A stretch of 64,000 nt of DNA from positions 62,001 to 126,000 of the forward strand of contig JACKBR010000006.1 in the NCBI GenBank assembly GCA_020634495.1, in the 5' to 3' direction. Origin of the DNA: Ardenticatenaceae bacterium. GTDB lineage: Bacteria > Chloroflexota > Anaerolineae > Promineifilales > Promineifilaceae. Shown here piece by piece: positions 56,442-64,000 of this stretch. The first letter of the stretch is position 1, and every line of letters begins with the position of its first letter. The notes beneath the pieces were generated by a model. The model saw only the letters and a list, made by a program, of their open reading frames with translations. It made no database searches and was not told the origin of the DNA. Made by a program: the position numbers and the translations under genes.

Positions 56442-58748
56442 TTAACCGCCAAACCACAAAGCAATAAGCCCAGCCCCATCGCCAAAGAAGGTAATAAGCC
56501 CGGCAAACACAACCGAGGCCATCGACATGAGCTTAATCAGGATGTTTAATGAAGGGCCAGAGGTGTCCTTAAACGGATCACCAACGGTGTCGCCAATAAC
56601 GGCCCCTTTGTGTGCTTCTGATCCCTTTCCGCCATGATGGCCTTCTTCAATAAACTTCTTGGCATTGTCCCAGGCACCGCCCGCATTAGCCATCATCACA
56701 GCCAGGGCAAAGCCTGAAGTTAAGGTGCCGCCCAACAAGCCCAGCACGCCAGCGACGCCAAACAGCACGCCCACAATCACCGGCACAATCAGCGCCAGCA
56801 CAGAGGGAGCAATCATTTCTCTTTGGGCAGCAGCCGTGCTAATTTCTACACAGCGGGCATAATCTGGGCGAACCGTGCCTTGCAAAATGCCAGGGTTCTC
56901 ACGGAACTGTCGGCGCACTTCTTCTACCATGCCACCCGCAGCGCGGCCTACGGCCCGCATGGTCATGGCGGCAAAAAAGAAGGCGGTTGTGGCTCCCACA
57001 AAAACGCCAATGAGCACGGCCGGATTGAGCATGGTGACATTGTAAAATGTCATAAAATCTTGCATGTTCCAGATGTCTACGGTACGGCCGTTCACCGACA
57101 ACAATTCTCCACCGCCATGCAATGTTAAAGAAAGACGAATCTCTTCCAAATAGGCAGACAGCAGCGCCAGGGACGTTAATGCTGCCGAACCAATTGCAAA
57201 CCCTTTCCCCATAGCGGCCGTTGTATTACCCACGGCATCAAGCTGGTCTGTCTTCTCTCGCACGCTGGGGTCCAGGCCAGACATTTCAGCGTTACCACCC
57301 GCGTTATCGGCAATGGGGCCGTAGGCATCGGTTGCCAGCGTAAAGCCCAGCGTAGAAAGCATACCCACGGCAGCAATACCCACACCGTACAAGCCCATCG
57401 AAATATTTTCAACGCCACCCATCGAATAAAAGCTGATGGCGATGCCAATAACAATAGCCAGCACCGGAATCCCAGCAGATTCCATACCAACCGCCAGGCC
57501 CTCAATGAGTAGCGTTGCCGGGCTGGTGACGGCCTGTTCAGCAATGTTGCGCGTCGGCTTAAAGGCGTGAGACGTGTAATACTCAGTGGCCTTACCAACC
57601 ACGATCCCTACAACCAAACCAACCAGAATGGAGACCCAAACTTGAATTGCGTTGGGCAAATCCAGGATTAGCACCACAGGCAGCGACAAAATCGCAATCC
57701 CAATTGAACTGCCATACAGACCTCGGCTGAGGGCGTTGATTAACTGGCCCTGGGTTGCGCCATCATCAGCCCGCACCAGGTAAACACCCATAATGGAAAG
57801 AGCAACGCCAATGGCGGCAATGACAATGGGTGCGGCCATATATTTAAGCTGCAAATCCATTTGCTGGAGCACGGTGGGCGTTTGACCGTCAAACAAGGCC
57901 GCGCCGCCAACAACCACAGCTGCAACGCCCAAAGCGGCCGTTGCCAAAATGGAGCCAGCATACGATTCGTACAGGTCAGCGCCCATACCGGCCACGTCAC
58001 CCACGTTGTCGCCTACATTGTCGGCAATTGTGGCTGGGTTCCGCGGATCGTCTTCTGGAATACCGGCTTCCACTTTACCCACCAAATCTGCGCCTACATC
58101 AGCCGCTTTGGTGTAAATGCCACCGCCCACGCGGGCAAACAGCGCCTGCGTGGAAGCGCCCATGCCAAAGCTCAGCATCGTGGCCGTGATCTGGGGGAGG
58201 GGGTTAATTGCTTCGCGGATGAATTCAGCGGGGGGAATAAAGTAAAGCACCAGGAACCACACGGTAATGTCTAGCAGGGCGAAGCCAACCACAACCAGAC
58301 CCATGACCGCACCGGCGCGTAGGGCAATTTGCAAGCCGCTGTTCAGGCTTTCTCTGGCGGCATTGGCCGCACGCGCTGACGCATTGGTGGCTGTTTTCAT
58401 GCCAAAAAAGCCGCATAAACCTGAGAACAAGCCACCGGTTAAGAAAGCGACCGGCACAATTGGGTTTTGCAGCCCTAAAATGGCTAATAAGATGAATATG
58501 ACAAACAAGCCTGCGAATACAAGCCCAACGGCTCGGTATTGACGCCGCAGGTAAGCCATGGCCCCCTCGCGCACCGCTTGGGCAATCTCGATCATTTTAG
58601 GCGTGCCTTCGCTGCCTTTCATCACTTGTCGGTAGAAATACCAGGCATACCCCAGAGCAAGAACTGCCCCAACTGGTCCTAGCCACCAAATTAAAGGCAA
58701 ACTGGCTCGCTCATTTGCCGCTTGTGCAAGGAAAAATGCGTGTTGCAT
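56442..58748 (-). CDS. hppA: Membrane-bound proton/sodium-translocating pyrophosphatase
   Basis: 768 residues, about 16 membrane helices. The signature DVGADLVGKVEAGIPEDDPR and IADNVGDNVGD, the second acidic site GPIADNAGGNAEMS and the C-terminal GDTVGDPFKDTSGPSLNIL are intact. It splits pyrophosphate to pump H+ or Na+ outward. GNTTAAMGKGFAIGSAAL has Ala where K+-independent enzymes have Lys, so it belongs to the K+-dependent class; pumped ion not resolved. The start is ATG 58748. The leader contains a terminator-like hairpin (58793-58820). Only one exact octamer lies inside. Confidence 0.97.
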   Translation of the reverse strand: MQHAFFLAQAANERASLPLIWWLGPVGAVLALGYAWYFYRQVMKGSEGTPKMIEIAQAVREGAMAYLRRQYRAVGLVFAGLFVIFILLAILGLQNPIVPVAFLTGGLFSGLCGFFGMKTATNASARAANAARESLNSGLQIALRAGAVMGLVVVGFALLDITVWFLVLYFIPPAEFIREAINPLPQITATMLSFGMGASTQALFARVGGGIYTKAADVGADLVGKVEAGIPEDDPRNPATIADNVGDNVGDVAGMGADLYESYAGSILATAALGVAAVVVGGAALFDGQTPTVLQQMDLQLKYMAAPIVIAAIGVALSIMGVYLVRADDGATQGQLINALSRGLYGSSIGIAILSLPVVLILDLPNAIQVWVSILVGLVVGIVVGKATEYYTSHAFKPTRNIAEQAVTSPATLLIEGLAVGMESAGIPVLAIVIGIAISFYSMGGVENISMGLYGVGIAAVGMLSTLGFTLATDAYGPIADNAGGNAEMSGLDPSVREKTDQLDAVGNTTAAMGKGFAIGSAALTSLALLSAYLEEIRLSLTLHGGGELLSVNGRTVDIWNMQDFMTFYNVTMLNPAVLIGVFVGATTAFFFAAMTMRAVGRAAGGMVEEVRRQFRENPGILQGTVRPDYARCVEISTAAAQREMIAPSVLALIVPVIVGVLFGVAGVLGLLGGTLTSGFALAVMMANAGGAWDNAKKFIEEGHHGGKGSEAHKGAVIGDTVGDPFKDTSGPSLNILIKLMSMASVVFAGLITFFGDGAGLIALWFGG

Positions 58749-58792
58749 AAACTGTCTGATGCCTCCTCTTCTTAAGTCAATCTGTTGGGCAA

Positions 58793-58820
58793 ATAAAAAG
58801 CGGGCCTAACCCGCTCTTTG
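58793..58820 (-). terminator. Terminator-like hairpin in the hppA leader
   Basis: On the minus strand AGCGGG-loop-CCCGCT is followed by TTTTATTT. It lies about 45 bases before the hppA start codon. The preceding gene already has its own terminator at 58970-59003, so this second one may act as an attenuator. Confidence 0.5.
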
Positions 58821-58937
58821 TCTGTTGGACTTAAAATGCCCCCAAGAGCGGAGGCATTTAGCGGCTCGATTGTAACGAATGGCACAAACTATGTCAAAAA
58901 TCGTCGTGGTTGAGGTGTTGCTGCAAAACAGGGGGTG

Positions 58938-58957
58938 GGGGAAACGGCCGTTTCCCC
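58938..58957. repeat. 20-base perfect palindrome built on the octamer
   Basis: GGGGAAACGGCCGTTTCCCC is a perfect palindrome between hppA and the 59030-59797 gene. It is the longest symmetrical form of the octamer in this window that I noticed. Confidence 0.85.
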
Positions 58958-58969
58958 ATTTTCACCCAT

Positions 58970-59003
58970 AAAAAAGAGCCTGAAACAAAACTGTTCAGGC
59001 TCT
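58970..59003 (-). terminator. Terminator of the 59030-59797 gene
   Basis: A hairpin with AGAGCCTGAA/TTCAGGCTCT-type arms is followed on the minus strand by TTTTTTATG. It lies 27 bases past the stop codon. Confidence 0.85.
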
Positions 59004-59029
59004 GGCAAAGTTACTTGAAAAAATGACCT

Positions 59030-59797
59030 TTAGGCATGGTTGGCCGAACGCCACCACCGATAATATTTGCCACGCAAATCCTCACGCGACGGCAGCGGGA
59101 AGTAAATCAATCCCTTTTCATTGCCCAGGTAAATGCCATTCTTGATCATCCGGTAAGGATACTCAACGGTTTCAACCCGGTTCACAATTTTGGAATGAAT
59201 ATGCTTTTCACGTACTTCCAGTAAACATTCCCGCAGGTGATTGATAAAAGTGTACGGTAAATCACGAATATTCCCATGCTCCGGGTCTTCTGCCAGCTCG
59301 CCCAACTGTAAATCAACGTAACAAACGGCCGGAAAATGCACCAGACTATCTGGATTTTGCGTCAGGAACTTATAATACTCTTCTGGCTTCAAGGTGCTAA
59401 CAACCAGCGGATGAACAGGCGCAATTTCCTGATACATATTTAATCCAGCGGTGTGTTCTGGAAACTTGTCGCTGGGTTCCAGACCCAAAACTTCGCCATA
59501 GGCAGTGACCAAATACACTTTTTGCATAGCTTCAGTCGGAACATGCTCCAGCACGCGATACGTGGAGATATAAACAGAACGCTTCGGTCGGCCATCGGCA
59601 TGGGGGGCACAGCGGTCAATGCCCGCCTCAATTTTGAAAAACTCGTGCCGGAAATTTGGATCAAGTTCAATAAACATGGCTTGACCATGTAATTTTTTAT
59701 GGGAACCAACGGCGTAATAAGTGCCAAATTCTTCTGGTGGCAGCATGGAGGCGATGAGGGCTTCAGGGATAAGGGACAGGTACAAATGAACAGTCAT
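59030..59797 (-). CDS. Conserved-looking hypothetical protein, 255 residues
   Basis: Starts at ATG 59797 with AAGGAAG upstream. It is soluble, with no signal or membrane helix. Composition is balanced, with repeated aromatic and charged residues (MPPEE-like start ALIASMLPPEEFGTYYAVG, YYRWWRS end) and a His-rich beginning of the second half. The order of segments (YYAVGSHKKLHGQAMFIELD, YISTYRVLEHVP, PYTFINHLRECLLEV) looks like a folded enzyme or binding domain, but I do not recognise it. It is monocistronic: a putative promoter upstream and a strong terminator downstream. The absence of the exact octamer inside is worth noting. Confidence 0.7.
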   Translation of the reverse strand: MTVHLYLSLIPEALIASMLPPEEFGTYYAVGSHKKLHGQAMFIELDPNFRHEFFKIEAGIDRCAPHADGRPKRSVYISTYRVLEHVPTEAMQKVYLVTAYGEVLGLEPSDKFPEHTAGLNMYQEIAPVHPLVVSTLKPEEYYKFLTQNPDSLVHFPAVCYVDLQLGELAEDPEHGNIRDLPYTFINHLRECLLEVREKHIHSKIVNRVETVEYPYRMIKNGIYLGNEKGLIYFPLPSREDLRGKYYRWWRSANHA

Positions 59798-59885
59798 AAG
59801 GTTGTCAACTTCCTTTTCAAAGAGGTTTGTCTATGTAGAGAACAACTAATGTTACGAAGATAGCGTCTTGTCCTCCTGAAAGCAA

Positions 59886-59914
59886 ACTATATTGGGTTAC
59901 GTCTATTTTCACAA
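59886..59914 (-). promoter_or_regulatory. Possible promoter of the 59030-59797 gene
   Basis: On the minus strand TTGTGA (59909-59914) and TATAGT (59886-59891) are 17 bases apart, about 90 bases upstream of the start codon. The match is fair, not strong. The remainder of 59798-60179 shows no gene. Confidence 0.35.
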
Positions 59915-60179
59915 ATTTTTGTGGGTTTGCTATCGGTTGATGAATACCGGGTTAACTATTTTCCATTATTCTCCAGATTAGGTTCAAGCCAACAAATAGC
60001 TGGCATGTTGTTTCCTGGGAAATAATGGTACCCTACAATTTATACTAATCTTCCTGATTTTGGGCTAATTGTAAAAGTAACAATAAGCCGCCAGTGAGGG
60101 TGATTATTGTCATGTATTGGCAGAAGATTGGCAAAAACGTGTGCTTATTTGTTGTATCCAAATTGTTGGCAAAAATATC

Positions 60180-60800
60180 TTAGCGATCCAAAAACTGTAC
60201 CTGGTTTTGCCAGGGATGGCGTGTTTTTACTTTTTCTTCTGCGGGCCAGCCCAGGGTGAGCAAGCCCTGCGGCTCCCAGTCGGGCGGCAGCGCCAGCGTT
60301 TGCTGTACCAGCTTTGGCACGAAGAGGGGGGCGCAAAGCCAGCAAGCGCCAAGTCCAGAGGCATGGGCTGCCAGCCACAGCGTCTGCGCGGCCATAGCGA
60401 CGCTTTGCACCGCCATCGTGTGTTCTGCCTGGCTGCGACGGCCGTCTTCATATTTATCCATATCCACCATGCTCAAGCACACCACAATGATCACCGGCGC
60501 ACCCGTGATGCGGGCAAAAGAACGGGCAACGTCTTGCTCAATGGCCTCTGGCGGATCGCCGTCGGCCGTGCGGTCGGCGCGGAGGCGTTGGCCCATGGCG
60601 CTGGCCAGAGCTTTTTTGCTGGCTGGAGCTTGCAGCACGGCAAAGCGCCACGGTTGGCGGTTGTGGGCAGAGGGTGCCCAGGTAGCCGTTTCCAGCAATT
60701 GGTTCAACAATTCTTGCGGTACAGGTTGGTTTGTATAACGGCGAATGGCGCGACGGCCGTTTGCCAGTTCAATAAAGTCGGTTAAGCGTTTGGTTGTCAT
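60180..60800 (-). CDS. Nitroreductase-family FMN oxidoreductase
   Basis: 206 residues from ATG 60800 (MTTKRLTDFIEL). FMN-binding features are RRAIRRYTNQPVPQELL near the N-terminus, ATWAPSAHNRQPWRF and GLGACWLCAP. The layout resembles the C-terminal FMN domain of the F420 gamma-glutamyl ligase FbiB more than classic NfsB, so a role around deazaflavin or nitro-substrate reduction is possible. The thiolase gene is divergent, with a hairpin-rich gap between them. Confidence 0.85.
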   Translation of the reverse strand: MTTKRLTDFIELANGRRAIRRYTNQPVPQELLNQLLETATWAPSAHNRQPWRFAVLQAPASKKALASAMGQRLRADRTADGDPPEAIEQDVARSFARITGAPVIIVVCLSMVDMDKYEDGRRSQAEHTMAVQSVAMAAQTLWLAAHASGLGACWLCAPLFVPKLVQQTLALPPDWEPQGLLTLGWPAEEKVKTRHPWQNQVQFLDR

Positions 60801-60861
60801 GCCAGGGAGTATAGCCAATTTTCTTGGAGCAACATTGGCGGCATTGTAGAATGGGCAGGAA

Positions 60862-60935
60862 AAATTCACAGAATTCGCAGATCCACAGACGAATGGGAAA
60901 AATCTGCGAAAATCTGCGTTAATCTGTGGATAAAA
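60862..60935. repeat. Intergenic TCTGCG-type repeat with internal hairpins
   Basis: Contains ATCTGCGAAAATCTGCG, TTAATCTGTGGAT and inverted partners (CGCAGATCCACAG). The same words occur in the 43233-43291 hairpin. It lies between the divergent nitroreductase and thiolase genes and ends about 16 bases before the thiolase start. Confidence 0.6.
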
Positions 60936-60951
60936 ATTCGAGGAGCTGGGC

Positions 60952-62163
60952 ATGAGTCAGGAAGCATATATTTTTGAGGCGATTCGCACCCCGCGTGGCC
61001 GGGGCAAGCAGAATGGGGCTTTGCATGAGGTGCCGCCAGTTGAGCTGCTGGCAACGCTTTTGCGAGAGATGCAACAGCGGCACGACCTGGACACATCCCA
61101 GGTAAATGATGTGGTGCTGGGCTGCGTTACACCCATTGGGGATCAGGGGGCGGACATTGCGCGAACGGCCGTACTCTATGCCGATTGGGACGTAGATGTA
61201 CCTGGTGTGCAGCTCAACCGCTTCTGTGCCTCCGGCTTAGAGGCCGTCAACATAGCCGCCATGAAAGTGCGCTCCGGCTGGGAAACCATGGTTGTGGCCG
61301 GTGGCGTAGAGTCGATGTCTCGCCTGCCCATGGGCTCAGATGGCGGCGCGATGATGCTGGACCCCAAAGTGAGCAGCAAGATCAACTTTGTGCCGCAGGG
61401 CATCGGGGCCGATCTCATCGCTACGATGGAAGGCTTTAAGCGGGAAGATGTCGATGCGTTTGCCTTGCGCTCGCAAAAACGGGCCGCTTACGCCTGGGAA
61501 AACGGCTATTTTCAAAAGGCCGTTGTGCCGGTAAAAGACCAAAATGGATTGCCCATCCTGGAAAAAGATGAACACATTCGCGCCGATTCCACACTTGCTG
61601 GCTTAGGCAAACTCAATCCGGCCTTTGGTGCCATTGGCGAGATGGGCTTTGACGCCCTGGCGCAGCAGGTTTACACCGAGGTGGAGCAAATCAATCACGT
61701 CCACACGGCAGGCAATTCTTCTGGCATTGTGGATGGAGCCGCGCTGGTGCTGATTGGTTCCAAGGAGAAGGGCGAAGCGCTGGGATTGAAGCCCCGCGCC
61801 CGCATTCGCTCTGCGGCGCTGGTGGGCACGGAGCCGACGATTATGCTCATTGGGCCTGGGCCAGCTTCGCAAAAGGCGCTGAAGCTGGCGGGCATGGACG
61901 TGAAGGACATTGATCTGTTTGAAGTCAACGAGGCGTTTGCGGCCGTGGTGCTGCGCTTCATGCGCGACATGGGCATTGAAGGCGCGGAAAACGTGAACGT
62001 CAACGGTGGAGCCATCGCCATGGGCCATCCGCTGGGGGCAACGGGGGCGATGCTGCTGGGCACCGTTTTGGATGAACTGGAGCGTACTGATTTGGCAACG
62101 GCGCTGATTACGCTGTGCGTCGGCGGCGGCATGGGGATTGCCACCGTCATTGAGAGGGTTTAG
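60952..62163 (+). CDS. Acetyl-CoA acetyltransferase / thiolase
   Basis: 403 residues from ATG 60952, with GAGG upstream. Catalytic residues are present: Cys92 (RFCASGLEA), His in GHPLGATGA and the second Cys in LCVGGGMG. It condenses or cleaves acyl-CoAs. A nearby acyl-CoA-related gene is the fused CoA-transferase at 39929-41278, but they are 20 kb apart. One octamer is near 61163. Confidence 0.95.
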   Translation: MSQEAYIFEAIRTPRGRGKQNGALHEVPPVELLATLLREMQQRHDLDTSQVNDVVLGCVTPIGDQGADIARTAVLYADWDVDVPGVQLNRFCASGLEAVNIAAMKVRSGWETMVVAGGVESMSRLPMGSDGGAMMLDPKVSSKINFVPQGIGADLIATMEGFKREDVDAFALRSQKRAAYAWENGYFQKAVVPVKDQNGLPILEKDEHIRADSTLAGLGKLNPAFGAIGEMGFDALAQQVYTEVEQINHVHTAGNSSGIVDGAALVLIGSKEKGEALGLKPRARIRSAALVGTEPTIMLIGPGPASQKALKLAGMDVKDIDLFEVNEAFAAVVLRFMRDMGIEGAENVNVNGGAIAMGHPLGATGAMLLGTVLDELERTDLATALITLCVGGGMGIATVIERV

Positions 62164-62216
62164 TAAATCACGAAAAGTTGCTTAAAAACCTGAGGGCAAT
62201 CTGTGATTTACTTTCA

Positions 62217-62270
62217 GGAGAACAAAAAGCTCATATAAGACGATTGTTTTAAGAGGACTTTTTGTTCTCC
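62217..62270. terminator. Inverted repeat between thiolase and deazaflavin-oxidoreductase genes
   Basis: Arms GGAGAACAAAAAG and its complement with a loop of 28 bases, followed by an octamer near 62276. It could end both converging transcripts, although the loop is long and no U-run follows. Confidence 0.45.
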
Positions 62271-62287
62271 GCTTAACGGCCGTTTAC

Positions 62288-62704
62288 TCACCCATCTGGC
62301 GTTAAAATGATAACCGGAATCACCCGTGTTGTTTTGCGGCGGTATTCATCAAAGCCGGGATTTTTTGCCACCATTTTTTCGTATAGCTGGGATCGTTCTG
62401 GTTCTTCCGCTACCGTTGCCCTGGCAGTGAACTGTTCAGTACCCACCTCTACTTCCACGTTGGGATGGGCGACAACATTGTAATACCAGTCTGGGTTGGT
62501 GGGTGCGCCTCCTTTAGAAGCAATGATCACGTAGCGGTCGCCGTCTTCTAAATAAGCCAATGGATTCAGGCGAGGCTGACCGCTTTTGGCCCCCGTTGTG
62601 TGTAGCAGGAGCAGAGGCGTATTGGCAAATGGCCCGCCAACCTTACCATCATTATCCCGAAATTCTTCGATTATTTTTTTGTTCCAATCGTTTGCACTGC
62701 TCAT
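62288..62704 (-). CDS. Deazaflavin-dependent (F420) oxidoreductase, Ddn-like
   Basis: 138 residues from ATG 62704. The split-barrel family motifs LLLLHTTGAKSGQPRLNPLAY, GGAPTNPDWYYNVVAHP and a conserved final strand match nitroreductase-family deazaflavin-dependent enzymes. Members use F420H2 to reduce quinones or other substrates; cofactor use is inferred from the family. It starts a run of minus-strand genes with DUF3224 upstream. Confidence 0.88.
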   Translation of the reverse strand: MSSANDWNKKIIEEFRDNDGKVGGPFANTPLLLLHTTGAKSGQPRLNPLAYLEDGDRYVIIASKGGAPTNPDWYYNVVAHPNVEVEVGTEQFTARATVAEEPERSQLYEKMVAKNPGFDEYRRKTTRVIPVIILTPDG

Positions 62705-62737
62705 ATTTATCTGCACATTCCTTTGTAAACGGCCGTT

Positions 62738-63130
62738 TCAAGCCAGGGTGTATTCAAATTCATAAAAATGCTGCCCATCTTCTTGGTGAATGGTCATGCT
62801 GCCGCTCAGGCCAGCCAGCTTGCCGGTGCCGGAATCGGGCACAACTTCCAGAATCAGGCGTTGCCCACCTTCGTCTATCGTGCCAAAATGTTGCAACACA
62901 AATGTGCCCTTTTTGCCCCCCAAAGTGCCCTCAACCTGTTCAATGGCCACATAACCCGCTGAGCCTTCTACGGCCGTCATCGCCGTCAGCATTTGCCCCG
63001 CACTTTGTCCACTCAGGTCACCCTGAAAGGTTTTGTCGATAGACATGCGGCCTAAACTCGTGCCTTCACTGCCTGAGACGTAAGAGTCAAGCGGTTGAAT
63101 CTTTACTTCAAAAGTACCGGATGCTTTCAT
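62738..63130 (-). CDS. DUF3224 domain protein
   Basis: 130 residues from ATG 63130. The pattern [53 protein letters not shown] and [17 protein letters not shown] is that of DUF3224 proteins, small beta-barrels of unknown function. It is followed 33 bases later by the deazaflavin enzyme gene, in the same direction. Confidence 0.88.
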   Translation of the reverse strand: MKASGTFEVKIQPLDSYVSGSEGTSLGRMSIDKTFQGDLSGQSAGQMLTAMTAVEGSAGYVAIEQVEGTLGGKKGTFVLQHFGTIDEGGQRLILEVVPDSGTGKLAGLSGSMTIHQEDGQHFYEFEYTLA

Positions 63131-63160
63131 TTTTCTCCTTGATTTTATCTAGTCAGATTT

Positions 63161-63478
63161 CTATATACCCCATAAACCAATTAGGAATCCTGCTAATGCG
63201 CCACCTATCACACCCACTGCCAGAATTGGAACATAGGAACGGGTGATGATGGCACTAGGCAGACTGACTAATATGCTGATGATTATGCCCTGGAGCCAGG
63301 GGGTGACAGGAAGACTTGTGATGCCAATCAATACACCAATGGCAAAACGATCAAAAAAAGCACCTGTCATGGCTACACGTTTATCTGCTTGGGTTGGAAA
63401 TTTCAGGGGTATCATAAGCAGCACGTCGATAAACCCAAAAAGAATCCCGACTAAAACTCCCAAAAGAATGCGGTTCAT
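63161..63478 (-). CDS. Small membrane protein, three helices
   Basis: 105 residues from ATG 63478 behind a strong TAGGAGG. Three to four membrane segments (LLGVLVGILFGFIDVLLMIP; AIGVLIGITSLPVTPWL; VPILAVGVIGGALAGFLIGL). Glycine-rich helices suggest a compact channel-like or accessory protein. The family is not recognised. It is probably part of the run of small genes from 63886 to 62288. Confidence 0.7.
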   Translation of the reverse strand: MNRILLGVLVGILFGFIDVLLMIPLKFPTQADKRVAMTGAFFDRFAIGVLIGITSLPVTPWLQGIIISILVSLPSAIITRSYVPILAVGVIGGALAGFLIGLWGI

Positions 63479-63514
63479 TTTTACCTCCTAAAAGTTGGCA
63501 GATGGCACCTGCCA

Positions 63515-63886
63515 TTAATTGGCTTTTGGACCTAAATGTTCAACCAGCAACAGCCAGCCGTTTTCGCTGTTGATTAATACTGAGGTTCCTGTGCCTGCGC
63601 CGGTGGCGGGTTTGCCGTTGATCAGGCCAGACCAGTGGAAAGTGAACAGGTAAACGGCCGTTTCCGCTCCCTTCATCACCCAATGCACATTATCAATTTT
63701 GTACGTTTCGTCCTGAATCAGGCTGAAATTGCGTTCAAATGCTTGCTGTACGGCCGTTTTGCCAATGTGCTGACTGCCAGACGAGAAGGTGACGCAGGCA
63801 TCGGGATGCACCAATGGAGCCACCTGCTGCCAATCTTGCGACGCCAGGGCCGCTTCATAAAGTTTGACGAATGTTTCTGGATTCAT
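63515..63886 (-). CDS. SnoaL/NTF2-like protein
   Basis: 123 residues: FVKLYEAALASQDWQQVAPLVHPDACVTF, GKTAVQQAFERNF and GAGTGTSVLINSENGWLLLVEH, the usual cone-shaped alpha+beta fold used by isomerases, hydrolases and sensors. No active residues are certain. It starts at ATG 63886, 3 bases after the stop of the preceding gene. Two octamers lie inside (63654 and 63750 area). Confidence 0.85.
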   Translation of the reverse strand: MNPETFVKLYEAALASQDWQQVAPLVHPDACVTFSSGSQHIGKTAVQQAFERNFSLIQDETYKIDNVHWVMKGAETAVYLFTFHWSGLINGKPATGAGTGTSVLINSENGWLLLVEHLGPKAN

Positions 63887-63888
63887 GA

Positions 63889-64000
63889 TTAGCCCGCGGC
63901 GTCATTGTCCCGCGCCCGGCCTACCCAGCCAGGTGCTGTGCCCACGTGCTGCCCAAGGAACAAGGCCAGCTGGGCGGCATGTTCCTGCACGTGGCGCAGG
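63889..64000 (-). CDS. DinB-like protein, C-terminal end (5' end outside the window)
   Basis: The last 36 residues are visible, in frame to the window edge, with stop at 63889-63891. The helix LRHVQEHAAQLALFLGQHVG and a short Gly/Arg tail resemble the C-terminal helix of DinB-family four-helix bundles, with the conserved His. It is directly upstream of the SnoaL-like gene and probably co-transcribed. Confidence 0.55.
   Translation of the reverse strand, partial: LRHVQEHAAQLALFLGQHVGTAPGWVGRARDNDAAG

Larger units (their letters stand above)
309..63757. repeat. Dispersed palindromic octamer ACGGCCGT (HIP1-like), about 100 copies
   Basis: Reading the whole window by eye I find about 100 exact copies of the self-complementary octamer ACGGCCGT. 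The first is at 309-316 and the last at 63750-63757, roughly one per 620 bases, against about one expected per 65 kb for a random octamer. Many copies extend to AAACGGCCGTTT or GGAAACGGCCGTTTCC. Single-base variants (GCGGCCGT, TCGGCCGT, ACGGCCGC, ACGGCCGA) are also frequent. Copies lie in genes of both strands and between genes. In reading frames the octamer gives Thr-Ala-Val, (Asp/Asn/Tyr)-Gly-Arg or Arg-Pro-Phe/Ser. The count is manual and may be off by several. The function is unknown. Confidence 0.9.

Overview
The window looks like part of a chromosome from a Chloroflexota bacterium, probably of the Anaerolineae type. This is inference from several features: long secreted proteins with Pro/Thr-rich linkers, lipoproteins without other surface-anchoring signals, an effector-associated-domain protein, a flavin/deazaflavin oxidoreductase, a membrane pyrophosphatase, and a conserved tRNA-tuf-tRNA-secE-nusG-rplKAJL block. 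I see no rRNA, CRISPR array, transposase, phage gene or replication origin. Coding density is high, and most of the roughly 50 genes are intact.

Layout. 1-3200: the tail of an unknown gene, an RNase J gene broken by about ten small indels, and a tail-anchored PP2C phosphatase. 3480-5400: an effector-associated-domain/membrane/vWA protein. 5400-9570: a sugar-type ABC importer operon (two permeases, a metallophosphoesterase, a binding lipoprotein; no ATPase). 9700-17320: a small lipoprotein and two large secreted proteins, one a subtilase, that share a C-terminal module pair. 17570-25040: a TPR protein, Maf, then the translation block, read on the minus strand from promoter to end as tRNA-Thr, tRNA-Tyr, tRNA-Thr, tuf, tRNA-Trp, secE, nusG, rplK, rplA, rplJ, rplL. 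25170-31090: an OB-fold-like tail-anchored protein, an ATP-grasp enzyme, a Tat-exported coiled-coil protein, and a complete partner-switching module (STAS, kinase, STAS, cNMP-phosphatase). 31140-48370: lipoproteins, two acetyltransferases, an FAD enzyme, an orphan ABC ATPase, a double-barrel glycosidase-like lipoprotein, a fused CoA-transferase, an aldehyde ferredoxin oxidoreductase, a clostripain-type peptidase and a membrane glycosyltransferase. 48430-58750: ndk, a 1983-residue acidic TPR protein, an HDAC-like hydrolase and hppA. 59030-64000: an unrecognised protein, nitroreductase, thiolase, a deazaflavin-dependent oxidoreductase, DUF3224, a small membrane protein, a SnoaL-like protein and the end of a DinB-like gene.

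The strongest unexplained signal is not a gene. The palindromic octamer ACGGCCGT occurs about 100 times in 64 kb, where about one is expected by chance. It lies in genes and intergenic DNA alike, often extended to GGAAACGGCCGTTTCC, and recalls the HIP1 palindrome of cyanobacteria. It leaves a visible footprint in proteins as recurring Thr-Ala-Val, Gly-Arg and Arg-Pro. The second signal is an array of about 30 short Trp-Leu motifs in a giant acidic TPR protein. The same motif recurs in a small tail-anchored TPR protein elsewhere in the window.
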